Below the pieces are notes generated by a model, which saw only the letters and a list, made by a program, of their open reading frames with translations, did no database searches and was not told the DNA's origin. This document shows positions 8,062 to 16,002 of a stretch of 44,899 nucleotides of DNA, in pieces. How positions within the stretch are numbered: position 1 is the first letter of the stretch; the number at the start of each line of letters is the position of its first letter. Source of the stretch: Bordetella parapertussis (GTDB taxonomy: Bacteria > Pseudomonadota > Gammaproteobacteria > Burkholderiales > SG8-41); NCBI GenBank assembly GCA_945901405.1, contig CAMDLH010000029.1:1-44899 (forward strand), given 5' to 3'. Made by a program: the position numbers and the translations under genes.

Positions 8062-9399
8062 ATGAATCTGCATCGCCTTCTGGCGCAACGCGCCGCCGAT
8101 AGCAAACCCCTGCGCGTATTACTCATCGGCGCCGGCAAATTCGGTTCGATGTTTTTATCACAGGTGCGGCGCACGCCCGGCTTGCATCTGGTGGCAATTG
8201 CCGATTTGTCGCCGCAACGCGCGCGCGAAAGCCTTGCGCGCGTGGGCTGGCCCGCGGAGCAATACACCGCGTCGTCGCTGGATGATGCACGCAGGCACGG
8301 CACGACCTTCATCACCGATGACGCAACGGCGGCCATCGCCAGCGATGCCGTTGAAATCGCGATTGACGCCACAGGCAGCCCCGCCGCCGGCATACGCCAT
8401 GTGCTCCTCTGCTGCAAACACGGCAAGCATATCGTGATGGTCAACGTGGAAGCCGACGCGCTCGCCGGGCCATTGCTGGCACGGCGTGCAAGGGAAGCCG
8501 GCATTGTCTACACGCTGGCCTACGGCGATCAGCCCGCGCTGATCTGCGAGATGGTCGATTGGGCGCGCGCCGCGGGCTTCGAGGTCATCGCCGCCGGCAA
8601 GGGCACCAAGTATTTGCCGGTGTATCACGAGGCGACACCCGAAACCGTATGGGGCCATTACGGTTTTACGCCCGAGCAAGTCGCCAGTGGTGACTTCAAC
8701 GCGCAGATGTTCAATTCCTTTCTCGACGGCACCAAATCGGCGATTGAAATGGCGGCGGTGGCCAATGCCACGGGCTTGACGCCTGCGCCGGGGGGATTGG
8801 AGTTTCCGCCGTGCGGTGTGGATGATTTTCCGCGCGTGATGCGCCCGCGCGCCGAGGGCGGGCATCTCAATCATCGCGGGCAGGTTGAAGTCGTCTCCAG
8901 TCTTGAACGCGATGGCCGCCCGGTGTTTCGCGATTTGCGCTGGGGCGTGTACGTCAACTTCGCCGCCGACAGCGATTATGTGCGCAAGTGTTTCAAGGAA
9001 TACGGTTTGCACACCGACGACAGCGGCAACTACGCCGCGATGTACAAACCGTATCATTTGATCGGGTTGGAGCTCGGCATCAGCGTTGCGTCAGTGGGTC
9101 TGCGCGGTGAAGCCACGGGGGCCGCCACCGGCTTTCGCGGCGACGTGGTGTCCATCGCCAAACGTGATCTGAACGAAGGTGAATCGCTCGACGGCGAAGG
9201 CGGCTACACGGTGTATGGCCGCCTGATGCCCGCCGCCGATTCGCTGGCCTGCGCGGGGTTGCCCATAGGCCTCGCGCACGGCGTGAAAATCGCGCGTCGC
9301 GTGGCGAAGGGCCAAGCAGTTACGTGGAACGATGTCGCCGCGCCCGACAACGAAGCGGTGCGCGTGCGGCGCGAGATGGAAACACTGTTTCGCACGTGA
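8062..9399 (+). CDS. homoserine-dehydrogenase-like NAD(P) protein with C-terminal SAF domain
   Basis: A 445-residue protein. Residues 18-28 (RVLLIGAGKFG) form a Rossmann GxGxxG dinucleotide-binding motif. The middle resembles homoserine-dehydrogenase/Gfo-Idh catalytic regions. The C-terminal 60 residues (AHGVKIARRVAKGQAVTWNDV) look like a SAF domain, as in the family of predicted homoserine dehydrogenases with SAF domain (COG4091 type). An ATG at 8062 was chosen because the Rossmann fold begins shortly after; upstream in-frame sequence is proline/arginine-rich and unlikely to be coding. The gene is divergent from Bug receptor 3 and convergent with the amidohydrolase. A redox step on a hydroxy-acid or sugar-acid intermediate is plausible; the actual reaction is unknown. 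Confidence 0.85.
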   Translation: MNLHRLLAQRAADSKPLRVLLIGAGKFGSMFLSQVRRTPGLHLVAIADLSPQRARESLARVGWPAEQYTASSLDDARRHGTTFITDDATAAIASDAVEIAIDATGSPAAGIRHVLLCCKHGKHIVMVNVEADALAGPLLARRAREAGIVYTLAYGDQPALICEMVDWARAAGFEVIAAGKGTKYLPVYHEATPETVWGHYGFTPEQVASGDFNAQMFNSFLDGTKSAIEMAAVANATGLTPAPGGLEFPPCGVDDFPRVMRPRAEGGHLNHRGQVEVVSSLERDGRPVFRDLRWGVYVNFAADSDYVRKCFKEYGLHTDDSGNYAAMYKPYHLIGLELGISVASVGLRGEATGAATGFRGDVVSIAKRDLNEGESLDGEGGYTVYGRLMPAADSLACAGLPIGLAHGVKIARRVAKGQAVTWNDVAAPDNEAVRVRREMETLFRT

Positions 9400-9418
9400 G
9401 TTTCGTGCGTGAGACGTT

Positions 9419-9436
9419 GGCAGCCGCACGGCTGCC
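9419..9436. terminator. hairpin between convergent genes
   Basis: GGCAGCCG-CA-CGGCTGCC is a perfect 8-bp palindromic stem (in practice 7 bp with a GCAC loop). It sits in the 42 bp between the stop codons of two convergent genes. There is no clear T-tract on either side, so it may stop transcription in both directions weakly or act only as an RNA 3'-end stabiliser. Confidence 0.5.
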
Positions 9437-9441
9437 TCAAA

Positions 9442-10437
9442 CTACAACTTAAGCAACGTCTCCAGATTCTTCCAAAGAATCTTGTCCTTTTCTTCCTGCG
9501 TGAGCGACTTGAGATTCTGCACCCAGCCGCCGGGGCCTGGCGTCCACGGCACGAAGGGCCAGTCGCTGCCGATCACCACGCGCTCTGCCCCCACTTGATC
9601 GAGCAGGAAGCGTAGCGCTTCTTCGCTGCTGGTCACGGTGTCGTAATACAAACGTTTCTGGTAGGCGCTTGGCGGCAGCGGGGTGCGCTGGTCCTTGGGC
9701 AGCCGTTCCCAGCCGCGGTCGAGGCGGCCCATTGCGTGGCAGGTGGGGCCGCCGCCGTGGGCGATGCAGATGCGGATGTCGGGGCAGGCTTCGAGCACGC
9801 CGCCGCAGATGAGAGTGGCGGTGACGATGGCGTCGTCGAGGATTACGCCAAGGCTGTTGAACAACCCGTGGCGCGGATTACGTTCGCGCAGGAAATTATT
9901 CTGCGGCTGCGGATGAAAAAACAGCACCGCGCCCATTTGCTCGGCGGCCTTGAAAAACGGCAGGAACTTCGCCTCGTCCCATTGTTCGCCATTCACATGT
10001 GTGTCGAGCTCGGCGCCCTTCAGCCCGAGCTTCATCACCGCGTGCTCCAGTTCGTTGATGGCGGTTTTGACATCCTGCATGGGCAACGTGGCCAACCCCG
10101 CGAAGCGTGACGGGTACTGACGCGCGGTGGCGGATATTTCCATGTTGACATCGCGCGCCAGCGCCTGCCCCTGCGTCGAGTCGAGGTGGTAGCCAAAAAA
10201 TGGAGTGTGTATCGACAGCACCTGCACATCGACGCCCTGCGCGTCCATGTCCTTTAAGCGCTCCTCCGGGGTGAAGCGCACCTTGGGCGTGGTGAACGCG
10301 GTGCGCGCGCCGTTGCCGACCAGGGTGCCAAGACCCGCGCCGGGTTCGTGGCGGAAGCCAAACCATTCCTGCTTTGTATCGACGGCATTCCACAGCGAGC
10401 GCGGAATCATGTGGGCGTGGATGTCTATTGTTTTCAT
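9442..10437 (-). CDS. amidohydrolase family metal-dependent hydrolase (ACMSD-like)
   Basis: A 331-residue TIM-barrel amidohydrolase of the aminocarboxymuconate-semialdehyde decarboxylase/amidohydrolase-2 type. The first metal ligands are in IDIHAHM (H7, H9). H175 lies in LFFHPQP, H227 in CIAHGGG and D292 in GSDWPF, a complete metal site. Members decarboxylate or hydrolyse aromatic and unsaturated carboxylic acids. It lies 47 bp downstream of the second TauD-type gene on the same strand and probably shares its transcript with that gene, a Bug receptor and an SDR. The setting points to degradation of an aromatic or carboxylate compound; the substrate cannot be read from sequence. Confidence 0.9.
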   Translation of the reverse strand: MKTIDIHAHMIPRSLWNAVDTKQEWFGFRHEPGAGLGTLVGNGARTAFTTPKVRFTPEERLKDMDAQGVDVQVLSIHTPFFGYHLDSTQGQALARDVNMEISATARQYPSRFAGLATLPMQDVKTAINELEHAVMKLGLKGAELDTHVNGEQWDEAKFLPFFKAAEQMGAVLFFHPQPQNNFLRERNPRHGLFNSLGVILDDAIVTATLICGGVLEACPDIRICIAHGGGPTCHAMGRLDRGWERLPKDQRTPLPPSAYQKRLYYDTVTSSEEALRFLLDQVGAERVVIGSDWPFVPWTPGPGGWVQNLKSLTQEEKDKILWKNLETLLKL

Positions 10438-10484
10438 GTCAGTGCTTTCTCTTGTTGTTGGTGAATTATCAATCGTATCGAAAG

Positions 10485-11375
10485 TTAAGCAGCGATCGCG
10501 TGCTGCTCAACCGTGGGGCCTTCGGCCATCAGCGTGGTGCGTCGCACGTCGCGCGCCTCGTCGGGCGGAAACGGCCTGCCGCGATGCATGGTTTGCCGGT
10601 TGTCCCAGATGACCAGATCGTTGACCCGCCACTTGTGTGAATAGACAAATTCGCGTTGTGTCGCGTGCTCGCTCAGATCGCGCAGCAGCAGCCGCGCTTC
10701 GGGCAATTGCCAGCCGAGAATAGTGCCGGCGTGGGACGACAGGTAAACCGATTTGCGCCCGGTGCGCGGCAGCGTACGCACCAGCCGCTGGCGCACGGGC
10801 TTGAAGCGCTCGCGCTCCTCGGGTGAAAAATCGCGAAAGCCGATCAAGTCGCGCGAGAACATCTGCGAGTGTTCACAGATGAGCGGCTCGATCAGAGTTT
10901 TCGTTTCATCGTCGAGCGCCTCGTAGGCCGCGCCCATTTGGGCAAACTCGGTGTTGCCGCCCTTTGACGGTATGCGCAGCGCGCGCAGCAGCGAGTATTT
11001 CGCCGGTGTCGCCTTGAACGACGAATCGGAATGCCACAGCCGGTTGCCGATGGCGAACAGCCGCTTGCGGTCATCGCGCCCGAACGGCTGGTTGTTGCCG
11101 TCAAGGTTCGACACGTCGGCCATGTTGGGCGGCAAACGATAATCCTCGGCCTTGCGCAGGCTGTTGTTGGCGGCAACTTCCAGCGGCCCCAGCGCCCTGG
11201 TGAAGGCGAGATGCTGCTCGTTGGTGAGCGGCTGATCATGAAACACCAGCACCGCGTGCCGATCCATGGCGTCGTGTATCGCCGCCGCGTGTTCGGGCGT
11301 CAGCGGCTCGCGCAAATCGACGCCTTCGGCCTCCGCGCCGATGCAGGGCCCAAGCGGACGAATTTGAATGGACAT
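10485..11375 (-). CDS. TauD/TfdA-family Fe(II)/2-oxoglutarate dioxygenase 2
   Basis: A 296-residue dioxygenase beginning MSIQIRPLGPCIGAEAEGVD. The start at 11375 was preferred to one 30 bp upstream because GAGGAG lies at ideal distance. The iron site is H115 and D117 in LWHSDSSF and H264 in QTMHRGR; R279 in the following RRTTL is the likely 2-oxoglutarate ligand. It is closer in pattern to TfdA (2,4-D dioxygenase-like) enzymes than the first copy in this window, for example with NRLWHSD, but this is a judgement by eye. It lies between a Bug receptor and the amidohydrolase. The role is likely hydroxylation of an ether- or sulfonate-type substrate, not determined. Confidence 0.92.
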   Translation of the reverse strand: MSIQIRPLGPCIGAEAEGVDLREPLTPEHAAAIHDAMDRHAVLVFHDQPLTNEQHLAFTRALGPLEVAANNSLRKAEDYRLPPNMADVSNLDGNNQPFGRDDRKRLFAIGNRLWHSDSSFKATPAKYSLLRALRIPSKGGNTEFAQMGAAYEALDDETKTLIEPLICEHSQMFSRDLIGFRDFSPEERERFKPVRQRLVRTLPRTGRKSVYLSSHAGTILGWQLPEARLLLRDLSEHATQREFVYSHKWRVNDLVIWDNRQTMHRGRPFPPDEARDVRRTTLMAEGPTVEQHAIAA

Positions 11376-11478
11376 GATGTGTATCTCCTCGTAGCAAAGT
11401 TTCAAAACACCAGCGGTTGTTTATGCTACCCGGCCCAATGCTGGTTGTCACTTGCCGGTTGCGCTTATGTTGCGCGCA

Positions 11479-12447
11479 CTACTCGGGTTTTAACCCAATG
11501 GTGTTGACGAGATTCTGAAAGCGCACGATCTCTTCCTTGATGTACTTGGCAAGATCAGCGGGCGTGCCCGGTTCCGGCTCGATACCCTGGCTTTTCAGTT
11601 GCTCCGTCAATTGCGGCATTTTCAGCACGGCGGTAATTTCGCTGTTGAGGCGCTGAACGATGGCCGCCGGCGTCTGGCGCGGCGCCACCAGTGAATTCCA
11701 TGAATTGGTTTGATAACCCTTGATGCCGCTCTCGTCGAGCGTCGGCAACTCCGGCGCGCTCAAGGTGCGTTTGATGGTGGATACCGCTAGCGCGCGCAGC
11801 CGTCCGCCGTCCACGTGCGGCTTTAACACCGACACGCCGGCAATCAGCATCGCGATCTGCCCGCCCACCACGTCGATCGTGGCGCCACCCACGCCCTTGT
11901 AAGGCACATGCACGATGTTTATGCCCGCCATGTGCTTGAACATTTCCGTGGCCAGATGATTGCCCGAGCCAATGCCGGCCGAGCCGAAATTCAACTTGCC
12001 GGGATTGGCCTTCGCATGCGCTATGAGTTGCGCCACGGATTTTGCGGGCACCGACGGATGCACGGCGAGCACATAAGGCGTCGATCCGAGCATGGACACC
12101 GGCGCGAAATCACGCTCGGGATGATAGGGCAGCTTTTTGTACAGCGCCGGATTGACCGCGAGCGTGGTGATGGTGGCGACGAGTATGGTGTAACCATCCG
12201 CTGGTGCGCGCGCGGTAATCTCCGCGCCGATGATGCTGGCCGCACCACCGCGGTTGTCGACAATCACCGGCTGACCCAGGCGCTTGGCGAGCAATTCGTT
12301 CACCGCCCTGCCGATGAGGTCAGCCGAGCCGCCGGGCGGATACGGCACGATCAGTCGCACCGGCTTGGTTGGATACGGTTGCTGCGCGGCCGCGTTTGCA
12401 CTGATCAGCGTGAGCAACGCAGCGCCAGCAATTGCCATGAAATTCAT
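11479..12447 (-). CDS. TctC/Bug-family periplasmic receptor 4
   Basis: A 322-residue protein with a signal peptide (cleavage near ISANAAAQQ) and mature start PYPTKPVRLIVPYPPGGSAD. VDNRGGAASIIGAEI, IVHVPYKGVGG and the C-terminal IVRFQNLVNTIGLKPE match the Bug family closely. It follows the SDR gene after 30 bp and precedes dioxygenase 2 by about 100 bp on the same strand. It is diverged from the other three receptors of this window, so the four probably bind different ligands. No transporter membrane subunits are adjacent. Confidence in the family is high and in the ligand nil. Confidence 0.93.
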   Translation of the reverse strand: MNFMAIAGAALLTLISANAAAQQPYPTKPVRLIVPYPPGGSADLIGRAVNELLAKRLGQPVIVDNRGGAASIIGAEITARAPADGYTILVATITTLAVNPALYKKLPYHPERDFAPVSMLGSTPYVLAVHPSVPAKSVAQLIAHAKANPGKLNFGSAGIGSGNHLATEMFKHMAGINIVHVPYKGVGGATIDVVGGQIAMLIAGVSVLKPHVDGGRLRALAVSTIKRTLSAPELPTLDESGIKGYQTNSWNSLVAPRQTPAAIVQRLNSEITAVLKMPQLTEQLKSQGIEPEPGTPADLAKYIKEEIVRFQNLVNTIGLKPE

Positions 12448-12477
12448 CGCGGCAGTCCGATGCTCAATATCGCAAAC

Positions 12478-13248
12478 TCACACGCCCGAATTGGAAAGCC
12501 CGCCGTTGATGTGCAGCGTCTGCCCGGTCATGTAGGCGCCCGCGGGGCCGCACAGGCTGCGCACCATGCCGGCGATCTCGAATGGCGAACCTTTGCGGCC
12601 GAGCGGAATATCGTTGGATCGATTCGGCAGCTCGTGCCCAGGCGCGCGCGAGGTGTCGATCTGGCCGGGCGAAATGCAATTAACACGAATGCCGAATTCC
12701 GCGAGGTCAGCCGCCAGCGCCTTGGTCAGCCCGACGATGGCGTGCTTGGACGCCGCGACATGCGCGCGATCCTTCAGGCCCAGCAAAGCGGTGACGCCCG
12801 CGAAGTTGACGATGCGCCCGTCACCCGCCTGCTTTAACGCGGGCAGGCAGGCCTTGGTGAAAACGAAGGCGCTGTCGAGATTGGTGGCCAGCACGCGGCG
12901 CCAGTCTTCAAAGCTGATTTCATCGAAATGCACATGCTCGCGAATCGCGGCATTGAGCACGAGGATATCGAGGCGGCCGAAGCGTTTGATCACCGCATCG
13001 ACCATGGCCTGCACCTGCGCTGGCTCGGCGACGTCCGCGAGGTAAGCCTCGCCGTCACCACCAATGGCCTTGATCTCATCGACCACGCCGCGCGCTTGCG
13101 CGATATTCGAGCGCGTGTTCACCGCCACTTTGGCGCCGCCCGTGGCCAGAGACAGCGCGATGGCGCGTCCGATATTGCGCGCGGCACCCGTGACGAGCGC
13201 TACTTTGCCGGTGAATTCATCGCCTTTGTGCATGCCGGGTTCGGTCAT
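12478..13248 (-). CDS. SDR-family protein lacking the catalytic Ser and Tyr
   Basis: A 256-residue classical short-chain dehydrogenase fold. The cofactor motif is complete (VTGAARNIG, residues 19-27), followed by the NAG-like VLNAA (97-101), N123 in ATNLDSAF and the lysine K168. The two other catalytic positions are changed. Aligning on K168, the tyrosine position of YxxxK is V164 (RAHVAASKHA) and the serine position is G151 (VNFAGVTALLG). The nucleotide sequence reads clearly (GTC for V164), so this is not a translation slip. Either the protein belongs to an SDR subgroup with different chemistry, perhaps using H163, or it is a cofactor-binding pseudoenzyme. It starts at an ATG preceded by GGGGAGC and heads the 13248-9442 gene series. 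Confidence 0.85.
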   Translation of the reverse strand: MTEPGMHKGDEFTGKVALVTGAARNIGRAIALSLATGGAKVAVNTRSNIAQARGVVDEIKAIGGDGEAYLADVAEPAQVQAMVDAVIKRFGRLDILVLNAAIREHVHFDEISFEDWRRVLATNLDSAFVFTKACLPALKQAGDGRIVNFAGVTALLGLKDRAHVAASKHAIVGLTKALAADLAEFGIRVNCISPGQIDTSRAPGHELPNRSNDIPLGRKGSPFEIAGMVRSLCGPAGAYMTGQTLHINGGLSNSGV

Positions 13249-13346
13249 GATGTTGCTCCCCTGATTGTAGTGTTTATCGAGATGAGCGAAGTATTGCCCA
13301 TCTCATCAATGCTGTCGATGTGCTTTGGCGTACATTGGCACACCAC

Positions 13347-13375
13347 TTGTCGCCCCAAAGCCAAGTTAATACAAT
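13347..13375 (+). promoter_or_regulatory. sigma70-like promoter of the Rieske gene
   Basis: TTGTCG (13347-13352), a 17-bp spacer and TACAAT (13370-13375) form a plausible sigma70 promoter. The expected transcription start (about 13382) is only about six bases before the ATG at 13388, and no Shine-Dalgarno is visible. The mRNA may be nearly leaderless. Confidence 0.5.
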
Positions 13376-13387
13376 GCGGCCACCACC

Positions 13388-14089
13388 ATGCAACGCCGTG
13401 ACTTCATCAGCCTTTGCGCCGCCGGTGCCGCACTCGGCGCGCCGCCGCTGTTCGCCGCCAATGTCAAGCCGCGCTTTTACGCGCGCACGCGGCTCGTCGA
13501 CACGCGCGGCCAGCCGTTCAAACCCGCGCAACTCGCGGCGAACACGAACTACGTGTTTCATTATCCGTTCGAGGGCACGCCGTGTTTTCTGTTGAATCTG
13601 GGCAAGGCCACGCCGCGCAATGTCGCGCTCAAGACCGAAGGCGGGGGCGAATACCTGTGGCCGGGCGGCGTGGGGCCGAATCGCGCGATCGTCGGTTACT
13701 CGGCGATTTGTTCGCACCGCCTCACCTACCCCACGCGGCAAATCAGCTTCATCAGTTTTCGCGGCGAGGCGGGTGCCGGCAAGGGCACGCAGCGCAACAT
13801 GATTCATTGCTGCTCGGAGCACAGCGAGTACGATCCGGCCTCGGGCGCGCGCGTGATGGGCGGCCCCGCGCCGCAGCCGCTGTCGGCGATAGTGCTTGAG
13901 CACGACGCCGCCAGCGATACGCTTTATGCCACCGGCACGCTCGGCGGCGAGATGTTCAATGCGTTCTTCGAAAAGTACGAAATGCGCCTCGCGCTCGACT
14001 ACGGCTCGGGCCGCGCGAAAGAGCGCGTCGCGCACGCCAGCGTGGTGACCGAACTCACCCAATACTGCAAACAGCAAGTGCGGTGCTGA
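13388..14089 (+). CDS. Tat-signal Rieske [2Fe-2S] protein
   Basis: A 233-residue protein with a twin-arginine signal (MQRRDFISLCAAGAALG; R3-R4), so it is probably exported folded with its cofactor. The Rieske cluster motifs are C108-S-H110 in ICSHRLTYP and C142-x2-H145 in HCCSEHSEYD. Box 1 has C-x-H as expected; box 2 has an extra Cys before the ligand Cys. Such proteins transfer electrons in the periplasm, often to an oxidoreductase partner or as bc1/SoxC-like accessories. No bc1 subunits adjoin it: downstream is SodC and upstream, on the other strand, the SDR. It is not a complete PetA, since the N-terminal anchor is short and the domain order differs. Redox partner unknown. Confidence 0.85.
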   Translation: MQRRDFISLCAAGAALGAPPLFAANVKPRFYARTRLVDTRGQPFKPAQLAANTNYVFHYPFEGTPCFLLNLGKATPRNVALKTEGGGEYLWPGGVGPNRAIVGYSAICSHRLTYPTRQISFISFRGEAGAGKGTQRNMIHCCSEHSEYDPASGARVMGGPAPQPLSAIVLEHDAASDTLYATGTLGGEMFNAFFEKYEMRLALDYGSGRAKERVAHASVVTELTQYCKQQVRC

Positions 14090-14125
14090 GCGGCCCTTTA
14101 AATGTTATTAAAAAATGTTCAATAA

Positions 14126-14138
14126 AAACAAATGCTTA
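14126..14138 (+). promoter_or_regulatory. AAACAAAYRCTTR element, copy 1 (before sodC)
   Basis: AAACAAATGCTTA, 105 bp before the sodC ATG and 9 bp upstream of the predicted -35. One of five near-identical intergenic copies, all on the plus strand. Confidence 0.5.
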
Positions 14139-14147
14139 CATTCATCG

Positions 14148-14176
14148 TTGCAGTTGTCCCCGGCAGTCACGATAAT
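14148..14176 (+). promoter_or_regulatory. sigma70-like promoter upstream of sodC
   Basis: TTGCAG (14148-14153), a 17-bp spacer and GATAAT (14171-14176) fit a sigma70 promoter. It would start transcription about 48 bases before the sodC ATG. An AAACAAATGCTTA element ends 9 bp upstream of the -35 hexamer. Confidence 0.5.
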
Positions 14177-14230
14177 GAGCGCGGCGCAATCGCACGAACA
14201 ATTCAATCCACAATAAAGAGGAGTCACTAA

Positions 14231-14737
14231 ATGAAAACCATCATTGCGGTCACGGTCGCGGCATTGCTTACGGCATGCGCAACCACATCGGACAAGGGCG
14301 GCCCTTCCGCCACCGTGACGCTGCGCCCCGCGAGCGGCACGCAAGTGCACGGCGCGCTCACCTTCACGCAGATGGGCGACAAGGTGCGCATCACCGGCGA
14401 AATCGCCGCGCACGACCCGGGCCCCAAGGGATTTCATATTCACGAAAAAGGCGATTGCAGCGACCCGAAGGCAATGAGCACCGGCGGGCACTTCAATCCA
14501 ACCAAAGGCAAGCACGGCGCGCCGGGCACCGGGCACGCTGGAGACTTCGGCAATCTGGTGTTTAACGAATACGGCAAAGCCGTGGTCAACATGACGGTAA
14601 GCGGCATTTCCGTCAGCAAGGATGCCCCCAACGGCATCATCGGCCGCGGCGTGATCATACACATGGCGCCCGACGATCTGAAAACCGATCCCACCGGCAA
14701 TGCCGGCGGACGCGCCGCCTGCGGCGTCATTGAATAG
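14231..14737 (+). CDS. sodC: Cu/Zn superoxide dismutase, lipoprotein
   Basis: A 168-residue SodC. The N-terminus is a lipoprotein signal (ALLTAC, lipidated C16), placing the enzyme in the periplasm bound to a membrane. Metal ligands are visible: H69 and H71 (GFHIHEKGDCSD), bridging H87 (GGHFNP), H95 and H102 (KHGAPGTGH), D105 (AGDFGN) and H144 (IIHMAPDD). C76 and C164 can form the conserved disulfide. It dismutates extracytoplasmic superoxide. AAAGAGGAG precedes the ATG, and a strong intrinsic terminator follows, so it is a single-gene unit with its own promoter. All catalytic residues are present. Confidence 0.96.
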   Translation: MKTIIAVTVAALLTACATTSDKGGPSATVTLRPASGTQVHGALTFTQMGDKVRITGEIAAHDPGPKGFHIHEKGDCSDPKAMSTGGHFNPTKGKHGAPGTGHAGDFGNLVFNEYGKAVVNMTVSGISVSKDAPNGIIGRGVIIHMAPDDLKTDPTGNAGGRAACGVIE

Positions 14738-14764
14738 CGCATAACCCCCGCGCTGCAGAACAAG

Positions 14765-14796
14765 GCCCGCCGGGTGAAAACCGGCGGGCTTTTTTT
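14765..14796 (+). terminator. rho-independent terminator after sodC
   Basis: A perfect 9-bp GC-rich stem (GCCCGCCGG/CCGGCGGGC) with a GTGAAAA loop is followed by seven T residues. It ends the sodC transcript and lies 16 bp before the 3' end of the convergent CBS-domain gene. Confidence 0.93.
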
Positions 14797-14812
14797 ATGC
14801 GCAACGCCAGCG

Positions 14813-15262
14813 CTACCGGCGCGCGCGCTGCTCGCGTTTGTGTTCGGTGGATACGATGGTCGCGATGTGGCTGAGTTCTTCGGCGAGAACTTCGAGCAAA
14901 TCATCGACGGTGACGATGCCCACGAGCTTGTTGTACGCGTCCACCACCGGCATGCGGCGCACGCTGCGATGGCGCATGAGTTCGATGGTTTCCAGCAAGC
15001 CGTGGCTTTCGGTGACGGTGACGAGGTCGCCCGACATGATGTCGCCGACGGTGATGACCTTGGGGTCCAGGTCCATCGCATCGACTTCGATCACGATATC
15101 GCGGTCGGTGACGATGCCCGCCGGCACGCGCTTGCCGCCCAGTTCATCCACCACGATGAGGCTGCCGACATGATAATGGCGCATCAGCTTGCAGGCCGCA
15201 TGCACCACCACTTCGCGCTGCACATAGACCACTTCCCGGTTGCAAATCTCTCCGACAGGCAT
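14813..15262 (-). CDS. CBS-pair domain protein
   Basis: A 149-residue stand-alone pair of CBS domains (Bateman module). The first ends in AGIVTDRDIVIEV and the second in GIVTVDDLLEVL. Such proteins bind adenine nucleotides and sense energy state; the target is usually unknown. The ATG at 15262 was chosen because CAGGAG lies at the right distance; the frame is open 14 codons further but without homology. An exact FNR-type box (15347-15360) lies upstream at class II spacing to a TAGGAT -10, so induction at low oxygen is likely. It is a single gene facing the sodC terminator. A link to respiratory control is inferred from the promoter, not from the protein. Confidence 0.9.
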   Translation of the reverse strand: MPVGEICNREVVYVQREVVVHAACKLMRHYHVGSLIVVDELGGKRVPAGIVTDRDIVIEVDAMDLDPKVITVGDIMSGDLVTVTESHGLLETIELMRHRSVRRMPVVDAYNKLVGIVTVDDLLEVLAEELSHIATIVSTEHKREQRARR

Positions 15263-15319
15263 CTGCCGCTCCTGTTTTACCGCCAAACAGCGGCGCTGCC
15301 GCAATGGCTTCTCGGCGCA

Positions 15320-15360
15320 ATCCTAATGCGTGCGGCGGCGGCAGTCTTGATCCAGATCAA
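15320..15360 (-). promoter_or_regulatory. FNR-type class II promoter of the CBS gene
   Basis: TTGATCCAGATCAA (15347-15360) matches the FNR/Anr consensus TTGAT-N4-ATCAA exactly. On the minus strand a TAGGAT -10 (15325-15320) begins 28.5 bp from the box centre. The predicted start near 15312 places the box at -41.5 and leaves a 50-nt leader before the ATG at 15262. Confidence 0.7.
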
Positions 15361-15394
15361 GCCATGCGCGTTTTCCCGCACTCCAAACACCGGG

Positions 15395-15859
15395 CTAGCG
15401 AAAACGCAGGCTCTCAAGCTGCCGTTGCATAGACTGGCGCTCGGCGGTCTTTTGCTGCAACTGCGAGCGCATGAACGACAAGCGGCTTTGCAGCTCGGAG
15501 CGCCGCGACGCGGCGGAATGATCGGCCGGGTCGGCGCGGGTATACAGCAACTGCTGCTCGGCGGACAACACCTGGCTGCTCAGCGTGCTTTCCTCACGTT
15601 CCAGCGTGGACAGCCGCATCTGCAAGCGATTCACTTCGGTCTGCCGCGCAAGCTCGCCATCGCGCCGCCTTGCGCCTTCGCTGCGCTCGCGCTCTTCACG
15701 CTCGCGCGCGCGGCGCAATCGGTCCATCTGCGCACGCTCTTCGTCCTGTTCTTCGATCTCCGTGCGCGGCACTTCGAGCTGCGCCTGCGCCGCGTACAGA
15801 TACGCCGCACCGCAACTCAGCGTGACCGCAAGCAGGGTGTTAATCAGTAGGCGCATCAC
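15395..15859 (-). CDS. exported coiled-coil protein, unknown function
   Basis: A 154-residue protein with an N-terminal signal or anchor segment (LLINTLLAVTLSCGAAYLYAA). After it comes a long, highly charged Arg/Glu/Gln-rich stretch with heptad-like leucines (residues about 35-150). This predicts a periplasmic or membrane-anchored coiled coil. I do not recognise a named family. The start could be either of the two adjacent ATGs (15859 or 15856). It is divergent from the Tat-signal deaminase gene and shares an intergenic region containing an AAACAAATACTTA element. Length and composition resemble small envelope spacer proteins, but that is only a comparison. Confidence 0.65.
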   Translation of the reverse strand: MMRLLINTLLAVTLSCGAAYLYAAQAQLEVPRTEIEEQDEERAQMDRLRRAREREERERSEGARRRDGELARQTEVNRLQMRLSTLEREESTLSSQVLSAEQQLLYTRADPADHSAASRRSELQSRLSFMRSQLQQKTAERQSMQRQLESLRFR

Positions 15860-15908
15860 AAGCTATACGCAACATACACCTTTGTGGATTCTTAAAATTA
15901 TTGTTTAA

Positions 15909-15921
15909 AAACAAATACTTA
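15909..15921 (+). promoter_or_regulatory. AAACAAAYRCTTR element, copy 2 (before the deaminase)
   Basis: AAACAAATACTTA, 94 bp before the deaminase GTG. The flanking 5' bases (GTTTAAA) are identical to copy 3, and an ATTGCGCCGT string follows at about 42 bp in both. Confidence 0.5.
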
Positions 15922-16002
15922 AAATATACACCACGCTCGTATCGACAGCGATTGCGCCGTCTGCCATAGTGAACATTCATTCCGCACCTGGAGTGTTGCA
16001 CC

